A DNA stretch of 64,000 nucleotides. Source: Saccoglossus kowalevskii (lineage: Eukaryota; Hemichordata; Enteropneusta; Harrimaniidae). Positions within the stretch are counted from its first letter, which is position 1. Each line of letters begins with the position of its first letter. Positions 39,179 through 49,787 of the stretch are shown here, piece by piece. The notes beneath the pieces are model-generated. The model made no database searches. It was not told the DNA's origin and saw only the letters and a list, made by a program, of their open reading frames with translations. The translations under genes were made by a program, and so were the position numbers. The stretch is taken from NCBI RefSeq assembly GCF_000003605.2, contig NW_003106597.1, positions 599,989 to 663,988 on the forward strand. Reading direction: 5' to 3'.

Positions 39179-39803
39179 ATGCGAACGGTCTTAATATTCA
39201 ATCGAATATTCTGAAACAAGTTGTATGCAAACTTTGAAATACATTCAGTTGCACTATCATGGAATTCTTTGTCTTTTGTACACATTTTGTTTTAAATCCC
39301 TACTGTAGTAAACGTGTATCGTTGATGTTATTATGTTACATTGTGACAAAAGTTGCATGCTTGCCTGAGGGTACTACAGTATAGAAACTAACTGGATGAG
39401 GAAAGTCGTGATGAAAAATGCACTGATGGCACCGTGACAGGAATTTATTGTCAACAATCATGACGAAATTACAATGATTTACTAACTCAAATGAGGGAAT
39501 CTTTACTTGATTAATGTCTAAAAAGCTGATATCAAACCGAATATTAAATTATGCCTTGCCGCCATAGTTATAATCATTTAGACCAGACAGTAACAGTCAG
39601 CTGTTACGCTTCTCTGTGGACGTGATAGTACTTGGTAGTATCAGGTATAGGTTATATATAATCATGGCGTATTTTTAGCGTCGTGGAATTATTTAACCAA
39701 AATGTGTCCTACATCGGAAGTAAAAGGTACGTTTACCACAAATCCGTTGCTAGTATAATGACATTCATTAAAGTATTCATTGAAGAGCGCTACTGTCAAT
39801 TCT

Positions 39804-39826
39804 ATCACGGTTAATAGAACCGTGAT
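39804..39826. repeat. Perfect short hairpin
   Basis: ATCACGGTT and its exact complement AACCGTGAT are separated by five bases. Confidence 0.8.
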
Positions 39827-40566
39827 TCTATACATCATCAACAAGACTCATTGACTATTGTGTGGATTTCCTAAGCAAGTTAATATGTTAATTGACATGG
39901 CGCATGATCTAATTTTACCCCCCCCCCCCTCCCTCGCCCAATTAAACACACACAACAAGCTGCAACTATCAGGTGAACCACGCCGTCGGTCATGTCAGTG
40001 ACCTTAGTTTCACGAGTCAATGAGTTGAACGAAAAATATACCACTATATAAAAAAATACTCGTTGTGCGTGTCTGTACCCCACCGCTGCATCGCTTTGTC
40101 CCTGTAAAAATGGACTCGCCCAGCATTTGGTTATATGCATACGTTTTATTCATGGGTCCTTTCCACCGCGAGAAAGCTGCCTCGCTCGTCACCCTGTTGC
40201 TATGGATTTTACAACTCTGACGCCAATCCAGTCTTTAGTTATTTTAAAAATCCCAGGGACCTTTAAATGAACTATATTTAGCAAATATTAACTATTGTTT
40301 TTATTTTCTAATCGTCCTGGCGCCTACAACGACCAACTTAACGCTTGTAATCGCATATATTTTTTCTTATTTTTTTCCCTCATTCTACTATGCTCACTAT
40401 TTTCAGATTATCGGGGAATATTTGTTTCTGGACAATGAAATAATTACTAAAATTACTGACGGAATATTATATCTGTGGCTGCCGTGGCGACTATGCAAAC
40501 GCGAGAACTTATTTGCCGAAAATTAGTCAGTATCCCTGGGGTGAATTTCCAATCAATCGATCAAAC

Positions 40567-41050
40567 CACAGGGAGCTCAGGAACTATGATCAACTGTACG
40601 CACTCCCTATGAGTGGGGGGGGGGGTATCGGCTGGTATCTAGTGTAAGAAATAGACAAGGGATGAAGGCTCCAGCCAGCTCATATTTTTTAAACTCGAAA
40701 AAACAGACAAAAAGAATGAAAAATAAAATCTATAAAAAATACCAGGTTGAAGAATATTAGTTGTTCCTTCAAATTTCGCCAAAGCCTTACCTACATTTTA
40801 CCGATATCTGCAGAATAAATCAAGAAAACTACACAAATTGACTCCATTTAGGAATTCCTAACGGTTTGCCCGAACGCATGGTACAGTTGGAGGCGTGGCC
40901 TGTTCAGCATTTGTCAACAACCAATCACAAAACTGGTTACGAACCAGTTGAGCAAGGCTAACCGAGTCGTGACCTCGATGTGGCTCGTAACCAGTATTGT
41001 GATTGGTTGTTGACTGCGTACAGTTGATCACAGTTCCTGGGCTCCCTGTG
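40567..41050. mobile_element. 484-bp foldback element with nested near-perfect hairpin
   Basis: The 35-base end arms (40567-40601 and 41016-41050, CACAGGGAGC...) are inverted with two mismatches. Inside the right part a second inverted pair, 40913-40942 and 40985-41014 (GTCAACAACCAATCACAA...), matches at 29 of 30 positions around a 42-base loop. An 11-base G tract sits near 40616. There is no transposase frame. Good arm identity suggests a younger insertion than families A-F. No clear target duplication was seen at the ends. Confidence 0.85.
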
Positions 41051-41074
41051 ATATAATTAACACATTGTATGTCT

Positions 41075-41190
41075 ACCGCTCATAACAAACTCGATATAGT
41101 AAGTGCTTCGTTATAGTGAACACTTCACTATAACAAACGAATTATACATGTGTACCCCAAAGTGTTTGTTATAGCGAGGTTATAGTCTAT
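41075..41190. mobile_element. Small foldback repeat rich in TATAACAAAC
   Basis: A perfect 11-bp stem GTTATAGTGAA/TTCACTATAAC with a 3-base loop (41110-41134) is flanked by further inverted copies of ATAACAAAC (left) and GTTTGTTATAGCGAGG (right). The sequence resembles invertebrate MITE termini; the family is not identified. Confidence 0.6.
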
Positions 41191-42527
41191 CTTTCAATTG
41201 TTTGCCACACAACCAGCATTATGTAAAACACACTTTACTATAACTTTCTCAGGCTGTTATGTCCTCCCCCAACTTGGCTTCATTTTATGATATTCTATTT
41301 TTTAAATGTATTCTCGAACTAATTTTCACATTATAAACTTTTTTTTTTGATTTTCGTACTTCAATTTAAAACGGCGACCGTGAAATGACTCGGGCACCAT
41401 ACGCTATGAAGGTAACCAAGAAGAAATCATTGTTGTCACCGGCGTGAACACAGTTCGTAGATCTCCCGGGAGTTCATACTCTCGCGTGACTCTCACTTCG
41501 CGCTGTAGGACCACTCAAATGTATCGCAGAAATAGCATTTACCCCCAAAAATGTTAGAAAATACGTAATGTTTTAGAGGAAATCTTAAAGACACGACACG
41601 AAACTTGGTCGGTGAAATTCGAGCTTGGGTCAGTCATGTAACTTGCACGTGATCGCACAGACTTGATTATGACTCAAATAGAAGAAATCCTATTGTTACG
41701 AAAGAGGTTTGTCCTATCATCGCTGTAAAACGAAAGGCTTACTCACTAATAGAGACGTCATTCAAGCTATTATTCATAAGTGTACTGAGTGGCTACAATA
41801 ACACTGTTCCATTGATAGTACCCATTTTGAATTCAATATACATAGTCAAATGATATTCTGGAAAAAAAAGTATTTTGAATCGATAATCACCGTTTTCTGA
41901 TAGAGATTGAAATATTGGCATCGTGATTTATCCAAGTTGTGCAACTGTGCATATTCTTGCGTCCGCTGAAAAATTCGTCTTTATTTCTAAGTCGAAGCAA
42001 CTCGAGTAAAAGCTGGGTACCTAACGTTAACCATGCTGAATGCAAAATACAACCCCGGCTTTAAAAAAAATAATGAAAATATCGTCGCTGCAAGTTAAAT
42101 CTTCAGGGCGAAGCTTGGCCAACCACGCTGATAAAGGCAACATTGGAAAAGTTAATGTAGCTGAGTTACCGTATATGTCTGTCCTTTCAAATCTAAAAAT
42201 ACCAGCGTGTCTAAAATATGTTTTGTTTTTTTTTCATATTCAATAATACAGTTTTAAATAAAATCGTGGCAATTTTTGCAAAAATCAGAATGAATTACAT
42301 AATAGGTTAACCATTATAAATTCTGGGGTGAGGAACAAATAAAATACAAAACTAAACAGAAAACAGTTTGCAGAGAAAATGACTAAAAACATTTGATTTA
42401 TGAATGACAAAATGTTAGCTCAAAACTTAGTGAAAGAAAACAATAATTTACAATTTGTTTGACAGATCAAGAGATTTAATGGTCAACCCCTATAGTGTGA
42501 CCCCACGCCCGGATGTAATTGTATTCT

Positions 42528-42866
42528 ACCTATCCTCGGGGGCGGTGCTACGTCACTAGGCGTTCCACGTTGCTACGACGCGCACCACTGTACATGCATT
42601 TCTATGGGCTCTGTGGGCGCTGCTGTGGAACGCCGGTCGAGCCGGTGAAAATTCGAGAAAACAACACAAACTCAACTTTGAAGTAATCCTGAACAACCAA
42701 ATTTATATATGTTACACACGTAAGGCTAATCTTGTTACACTGTTCAGGGGAGTCTCAACAACCATCCCTAAGTACCGTTTTCTGCGAGTTTTTGGCCTTT
42801 GTTTTCACCGCGAGGGTTGCCAAGCGGTGAAAATGCCCGGATGTCCGCCCCCGAGGATACTACGTG
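42528..42866 (+). mobile_element. MITE family D, copy 3 (best kept)
   Basis: Left end TATCCTCGGGGGCGG and right end CCGCCCCCGAGGATA form inverted repeats of about 15 bp. The interior shares CACAAACTCAACTTTGAAG, AACAACCAAATT, TTCTGCGAGTTTTTGG and GGTTGCCAAGCGGTGAAAAT with the 6 and 34 kb copies. CpG-rich compared with its relatives. Confidence 0.82.
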
Positions 42867-44516
42867 CGCAAGCTGTGGATTTGAATTAGCAATCAGCTAC
42901 TTCTCTGTCCAATCAGCGTAGAGTATCCCATGTCTACAAGAGCCCTCATACTCCACTTGTCATCATGTTACGGGACTACAAACATATTAGTACATTGTAT
43001 CCGGAAAGAAATCACAGAAATAAACTTTATAGATTTGAGGGTGTTACCCCATCTCCTCCGTTTTTTTTTTTTTTTTTTTACTAAGTTAGGGGGTGATATC
43101 ATGGAGATAATGCGAATTATCTGGGGATGTAAAACTAGTTTAACAATAAACTTTATTGAAATCGTTACTTCCTTTTTTGCATTTAAAAACAAGTTGTACA
43201 ATAAAGTAGTAGACAAACACACAAAAAAAGAAAAAAACAAAACAAAACAACCAATATCTCAAAATACCAATGTCCTGTCATTTGTTTCCACTATTTGGTA
43301 AGATCTTTGTAGTTTGCGTCAAGCTAAACAAACATTCTGAACGTATATGAAGGCCATTTGGAAGTCAATTTTACATGAAAACAAGTCTAACTAGAGATAA
43401 AACAACAATTAGTGTAACGTAACTGATAACTATAACACCATATGATTTTTGTTTTAAAAAGCTGACATGGCAATCCCCCCCCCCCAAATAGTGGCATGTT
43501 ATACCAATTTAACACTATGTTTAAAGACTCGACACACGGCCATGGTAAAAGTGTTTGTTTTTATAGGTACTAAGTATAACACAGAAACCTGGCGGAAAAC
43601 AAACATAGACGGAGGCTACCGTCTTCGTTGTTGTAGTCTCACACTGTGATCCGCCAATGGAAAGGCTTGAATTGACTATAGTCAATGCGATATAGCTAGT
43701 TCAGACTTGAATCGAAGAAGAAAAAAGTTTACACAATATACTGCGAAGATGGATTGGCAGAACGAGGCAGAACAAAATACAGTTCAAACTTTGAAACGTG
43801 AATGGAAACCCTTGTGGTGTCGGTCGCGGATTATAAAGTGAAAAAAACAGTTGTATTATATACACTGTGTCTGTACATAGATCAAACAATAGACTAGGGT
43901 CTATGGTTTGGAGTGAGTCCGTTTTGTTTGTGCCCAAGCAGCGCTAACAAACGTGTAATCATCGGGAAGATGACGTTTCCTGCCTTTTTAGTTGACACAA
44001 TGTCGTCTGGGGGTCCAACGATGAAACACCATACTATTTAATCAACTGCATTTTTGAATGGGGTCTTTTGATAACGCACACTGCATTTACGGGGCGATAA
44101 AAAGAATGGGCGGGGAGGGTGTGAAGAATAAAAAAACTCTCGCAGAAAGCCCAATAATACAATCAAAAATCGCGCCAAATATAGGGTTCTTTGAGATAGC
44201 CATCATGGAAAATTCACTCTCACGTACACCAATTCGCACATGCCAATACATGCATGTTTTTAGGAAACGGTTTGGAAAACGGTAACAACATTTGAATGTT
44301 GTTTCTTTATTTACGATAAAATGAACATGCGCCCTTCAGTGTAGAATTCTGGGAGGAATACATCCCCTGAAATTCATTTTAGTGGAATTATTCTGGCAAA
44401 GAAGCGTATCTCATGTGTTTCGGGCAATCACCGTGACCTCTTGACAACTTCGTGTTTCCTCAGTCTCGATTCGTACCATGTTACAGTACTATAATATCAT
44501 TCAGCTTACAATATTT
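42867..44516. other. No recognised gene
   Basis: Holds a 19-base T run at 43061-43079 and an A-rich stretch at about 43230. A plus-strand frame of 123 codons (42930-43301) is low-complexity and spans the T run, so it is not credible as a gene. Confidence 0.5.
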
Positions 44517-44647
44517 TAAAGGGCGGCAGTCGTCGTGCCGCGTCCTGTTCGATATGGGACTCATAGCGACGTATACAACGCGTGTAAAATACATTGTTTA
44601 TTAACATGAAATTCGAACACGCGCTGCGCGACGACCACCGCGCTTTA
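44517..44647. mobile_element. MITE family B, well-kept copy
   Basis: Between TA dinucleotides: AAGGGCGGCAGTCGTCGTG at the left and GCGCGACGACCACCGCGCTT at the right. The centre ATATGGGACTCATAGCGACG and GTATACAACGCGTGTAAAAT is the reverse complement of the 19.3 and 62.2 kb copies. No coding capacity. Confidence 0.9.
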
Positions 44648-47499
44648 CGTTGCAAGCATCAGTGGTACTGCAAGTTGAAGGTGAAATACCGGTCAGAGAA
44701 TACACCCTGTTTATTTCACTGGTGAATATTCAAAACCCATCACCTGTGTTTAATTGGAAGCTTGTCACGTCGTAAGGCTATGCGGCATGTGGCAATTCTC
44801 GTAAATCAAATTTCAATACGATTCTAGCATAAACTATCCATTATACTGTTTTGACGACAGAGTGAAGCATGAGACAGGTTTTTACTGTTTTATGATTTTT
44901 TCCTGTATTCGATTCCGTGCTAAACACACACGGGCACATTCTCGGCGCTCAATTTCCGCGTAACCTGGGGGCAAACGCTTCCCCATTCCATTTTTTCGCA
45001 ATTTAATGGTTAACACAATTACCATAAACTGTAAATATTGCAACAAATCGTTAAAAAATTGCTCTAATAATGAGAATAAAAGAGAAATAGCTCTGGCAGT
45101 TCGTGGAATTCTGAATTTATAGCTAAATAATAAATGCTAAATTCACATTTTTACTGTAAAGATTTTATTTGTTCAATGGACTCTAAATTTGCGTATTTTT
45201 GCGATTTTAATTAAAAAACCAAGGAAATAAACAAAATCAATGGACAACCGTGAATTTAAACTCCGGGAAATATGTTCACAAAATCTAAAAATCAAAATAA
45301 ATTCAAGCCACGGCAATAAGGAATGAGACAGTTGTGTATTTTCAAACAAAATATGATTATGGCGCAGCAAGAATTAAGCTATTTAAAAAAAAAAAAAAAA
45401 AAATAGTCAGTTAAATCCTAGTAGAGTGACTGTGGTTAAATCATATACCATACAATACTGTCTGTGGTTAAATGCACGACAAAAATTCGACGTATAACCT
45501 AGACCTTAAAATGTACGCTCGGACGCCCCTGGGCAGGGTTCTCCATCATACACGATGCGGGAATGAGCTGATGAACAAACGAAACGCCAGCTTGCGAACG
45601 CATTTGGAATTAATGCTAAGCACTAAGTGTAAACATGGAGGTAGAAAAGAGATCTCTTTCCTACCGCCATGGTTTAAATGACCTCTTCGTACATTTATAG
45701 ATGGAAGTAAATTTTCAACCACGACTAATGTTATTTTGTTAAGCTATGAAATCACACATGTTTAAGAAAAAATGCACACAACAGAATATTTCATTTTTGA
45801 AAAGACGAATGGAAGTACATTTTCATTACCCCGGGCTAACCATTGTCCAATGATGTCGGAAGTCTGAAAATGGGTACAACCCGGCTGTCTGAAAATGGGT
45901 CAGTCTGAATGATGGTTCTGGAGACTGAGGTAACCCGTAGCGCTACGACCCAGAACAACAACAGGGAAGTAGTATACATGACTAGTTTAACAGCAATTGA
46001 TGTACTGGCAATCGTTCTGTATTTAAACAACCCACATCCTTAAACGTAATTAGGTACGTGTTCCTTCAGGTTGCAGGCGGCATTGAATAACTTCTTGTCA
46101 CCACTCAACCGCAGCGTTTCACACCCACTTATTGTACTCACTGGGGTCAAAAGTTCAACACATTAATCGTCACGTGCACAGCATACCCTGTCGTCGAATA
46201 CGTTGCTTGGGCTGTGAAATATTTTGGAGGCTTGCTCTCGTTGGCTTCAAGTACTATTTTTATTTCAGCCAATTTTAATTTTGTTTTTACCGTGACCTCA
46301 ACTTTTACTTACAAATTTTGAATTAGTATTTCTCAACTTATCTCCCGTGAGTGTTTTTTTGGCCATCTCTGATACCGCCCTTGTAACATCGGAAGTAACT
46401 CAGTGTTTACCTTGCGGGATGTATCGGGCGAAGTTCAGACTGACAAAATATCAAAATAAATACAGCATATAACGCAACCAACGCAATTTCGGTTTGTGCG
46501 GTGCAAGTGCGGTTGACAATTTCAGGCATTTGCGTGGGATTGAGGGGTGTGTGCTTACTTGCCGAACATTGAAACCGCGCGAATACGCGTATCCTCATAG
46601 ACAAAAAATGGACAATACAACAAAATGACACAACTCACAGCATCCACCACCAACACAAGCAGTCACTGAACAACTCCCGGGACTTCCCGGTACCGTACAC
46701 ATATACATACAACCACGGTCCCTCTAGAGGAACTGTGATACAACAGAGAAGTTCATTGCCCTTGAACGCTGAAGCCAGGCGTTTCAAAGATGGTCAAGTT
46801 CAAATCTTATTCTCTCGCCTATTTGGTCCAAGGAGGTATTCGCGTAGTGAAGTCACCACTGGCCAAATAAGCTGACGAATCAGGAATAAACAAACCAGAA
46901 TCCGTGTTGTTTGTAAGCGTTTCACTCAGCGTGATATGATGAATGAAAACAAATAATCAGAAAGGAGATGTTAGAAAACCGGGTTAGAAAACTGTTCGAA
47001 TTTGTTTATTTACCTTCTGTAATTTTGTTGCTTCCTTTGCCAAATATAGTTTGTTTTTCTGTACTTTTTCTTGTGACTTTTTTTACAGTTATCTTTGTGT
47101 AGATTTCTCCCTAAAATCTACCACCCAGAGTTTCTGATGGACAATCCCTTAAGACAGGGAATCGTAAGGACGATGTTTACACATATCGTGTCATACACAT
47201 GTCACGTGGTCACAAAACTCTATAATACTAATTACATTCATATACTGTAGCATAGACTTTGGCGAGGGTGATTGTTTACACAAAACATCATAGCCAGAGA
47301 CTCTGATATCTGTGAATGACGAGGATCGTGATCATCATCGGGCGAACTTAAGAATGTACCACTTGAAGTTCGATTAGTACCCAGCTGGGTGCGATTCAAT
47401 ATGTCAAGTTACGTAATGATCTAGGAAAGGAAAATTTCTTTTTATTTAAAAAAAAGCAAAAACCGACATAAACCCATAGGAAATATAGCTCCAAAGTTG
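44648..47499. other. No recognised gene
   Basis: CpG-richer than the left half of the window. A 19-base A run lies near 45384, and GTCTGAAAATGGGT is directly repeated at about 45861 and 45889. No exon was recognised. Confidence 0.5.
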
Positions 47500-47575
47500 T
47501 CATGCAGCGCGAGTTGAATTTTTGTGTTATTCGCGTTGTATACGTCACATGCAGTGGGACTCGTGTATGAACTGA
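47500..47575. mobile_element. MITE family B, fragment
   Basis: CATGCAGCGCGAGTTGAATT, TTCGCGTTGTATACGTCAC and GTGGGACTCGTGTATGAAC match the family interior in order. The tips are worn away. Confidence 0.55.
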
Positions 47576-48981
47576 AGGTCAGTGAATTGAAAACAAAATC
47601 CGAAAAACATGGTGTTTTACCGACTTCAAGTTCGAGTGTTTGGTTTTGATTTTAAGTAACTTTATAATAATAATAATAATTTTATTACACTACTAAAAAC
47701 CGTCAGAGTGTTTTTGTATGGTAAAGAACATAAATACAAAGAAATACAAAAACCATAAAAATCAAAAGAGATAAAATAAAAGAAAATTGTTAGTTAAATA
47801 AAAGAAACTATAAATTAATTACTTTCTGTGGTTTTAAAAATTATAGCTATATATACGCAGTAACCGAAATAATGGCATCGCTGTAAACAAATGCCGGCGC
47901 AAATCCCACATGTTTGAGGCATTACTGAATACACGTGGTGATGGAACCCAAGTCGCGTGCAAGGTGAATTCAAATTAGATGACCCGAAAAACGATACGAG
48001 TAATACGAAATATTCTATATATACTATGAGACTTATTTATATATACAGCGAATCCACAAACAAACGGGAACGCCAGAGAAAGTGTCCTGACGTGGTTTAG
48101 TTGGCACTGCAACAGCAATGGTCAGTTTCTAGGCCAGTTTCTATGACAACAAGCCTGGTTTAGTCTAAGTTTAGACCTGTCTGTACAAGGGAGTACACGC
48201 ATTAGTTTGGTGGTAATGTTGGTCAGAGAAAAGTCACTGACATTTGTGTGAAAATAGCCAGGCATTCACACACACAAAAAAAAAAATACTGCAAGTAGCG
48301 CGATTTGTCTTGGTCGCAAGTTGTTATTTTCAATAATATCGCCGCCAATGTATCCACGAGAGTTTGGAGTGTAGCTAAAAATACAGCTGATGTGACGATG
48401 TGTATTAGCAATAAAGCGGCGTACGTGGGTGACCTCGTGCTGAAATTGTATGTCGCAGTTATAATAAAATGGTGTAGTGCAATGCAACTCAATACTACGT
48501 GATAATTAGGAACCGCGTTTCCGTGTGCGATATCCGCAAGTCCCATATCACACGATGACGTTTTCGTTTTGCATCCAGATATTATAGATGGAATGTATGC
48601 AATGGGCACCGTACGAACGAGATTTTTTTAATGCGCGAAGACCCGCCTTGTTCCTAATACATAAATTCCGCGCGACAATACAGAAGCCAATAATAGAGCC
48701 AATAACTGCTATCTCATTATAATATACCGCAGGTCTCCGCTTAGCTGGTTACGGTGGCCGCACATAGGCTATTTTAAGGGGAAACATGGAATTAAAACGT
48801 CCACAGCTGATGCCATTTTCAATATCGACTGAATCCCATTAAAAAAAAAAGTATTGTAACACCGTGTCACGCGGATTTAAAATGAAGGAAAATAACCCAT
48901 TGTTGACGTTTCAACATCCCCGCACTCGACCAAATGGCGGATAAAAGTGTGCCCCTTGCCACAGGTGAGGATTGTGCTAGC
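47576..48981. other. No recognised gene; distal MEX3 upstream region
   Basis: Contains an ATA-type microsatellite at 47663-47680 and two CCAAT motifs near 48690-48705. A minus-strand frame of 128 codons (48223-48609) is hydrophobic but not recognised. Confidence 0.45.
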
Positions 48982-49252
48982 CATGCCAAGGTGTGGCTAT
49001 ACGCTTGTGGTACACATAGTACAAACAATATGCTTCGCGGAAATGAAATAAAATAATACCCTTGTCAGTGATATAATATCCAAAACCGAAAACGTTTTTT
49101 AAAACACAATTATTGGTTTTAAAATATTGGTTTCCACAAATCACACAAGTACACGAGTTCTACTCAATATCCAACGCTGAAATGATTTTTTTACAGTTCG
49201 GCTTTAGATTTGTCATGCCAGGCAGCCCCGCCAATTTATGCCACACCTTGCC
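48982..49252. repeat. Separated inverted repeat upstream of MEX3
   Basis: The motif GCCAAGGTGTGGC at 48984-48998 recurs inverted as GCCACACCTTGCC at 49239-49252, with one mismatch and about 240 bases between. Each arm contains AGGTGTG, which resembles a T-box half-site. It lies about 540-800 bases before the MEX3 start codon. It may be chance, ends of an eroded MITE, or paired binding sites. Confidence 0.4.
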
Positions 49253-49552
49253 GACATTCTCAGCCAATCACTGCTTTATGTTGTAATCACGTGGTACTAA
49301 ATTGACAGCTAATTGCGCGGTGTTCCAGAGGTTGGAACATTTTGTGTCTGGGCATACGATTGGCCAGTTGGAACGTGGAACATTTCGATTCCGAAAAGCA
49401 CACACACAAGATTCCCGGGCAGTGCTACAATTCTCCAGTTGAAAATGGAAACGATACCAATGCAAACACACGATATGTCAGCTCTCTTTTCCTTTTTCCC
49501 TCAATTCACAAGGTAAGCACATTATCGACGCCCTTCATGTACGGAGTCCTAG

Positions 49553-49787
49553 CCAATCACAAATATTGTTAGAAAACGATTGACACGGTTCATTTATCGT
49601 GACGTCACAAGCACATTTTGAGTCTACTACATTCTGAGTTTAGTTCAGTAATAAGGCAGTGAGCGGTTTTGCCGCGCATCGTATAGCACGGCTATATTCC
49701 ACGCCAAATAGCTCACAGAAAACCTCTAGATTTTACCTTTATTTTTGTACATTTATCAGTGTTTTTTACTCCTTTCCCTCCCCGACC
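49553..49787 (+). promoter_or_regulatory. MEX3 proximal promoter and 5' UTR candidate: CCAAT box, full CRE palindrome
   Basis: A CCAAT box lies at 49553-49557 and a full CRE palindrome, TGACGTCA, at 49600-49607, 188 bases upstream of the start codon. Initiator-like pyrimidine-A sequence occurs near 49640-49650. No TATA box is obvious. The start codon context is GACCATGC, with a purine at -3. The transcription start is inferred to fall between about 49610 and 49760. Further CCAAT motifs lie at 49264-49268 (plus) and 49359-49363 (inverted). CREB/ATF control is a hypothesis from the motif alone. Confidence 0.45.

Larger units (their letters stand above)
36191..40566. other. No recognised gene; CpG frequency rises here
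   Basis: From about 36600 CpG dinucleotides become frequent compared with the preceding 34 kb. Contents seen: a nuclear-receptor-like site at 36674, a family E' copy at 38107, an ACA-type microsatellite at 39156 and a perfect 9-bp hairpin at 39804. An upstream gene or regulatory domain is possible but no coding exon was recognised. Confidence 0.45.

Noticed and set aside
42930-43301. 123-codon plus-strand frame
   Set aside because: It reads through a 19-base T run and an A-rich tract; composition is not protein-like.
48223-48609. 128-codon minus-strand hydrophobic frame upstream of MEX3
   Set aside because: It looks membrane-like in places but has no family motif. A second frame overlaps it, and hydrophobic frames are common in AT-rich DNA. 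Worth only a transcript check.
49659-49787. N-terminal extension of MEX3
   Set aside because: The upstream open frame has no ATG (it begins with GTG), and the MPSSLF start at 49788 matches known MEX3 N-termini.
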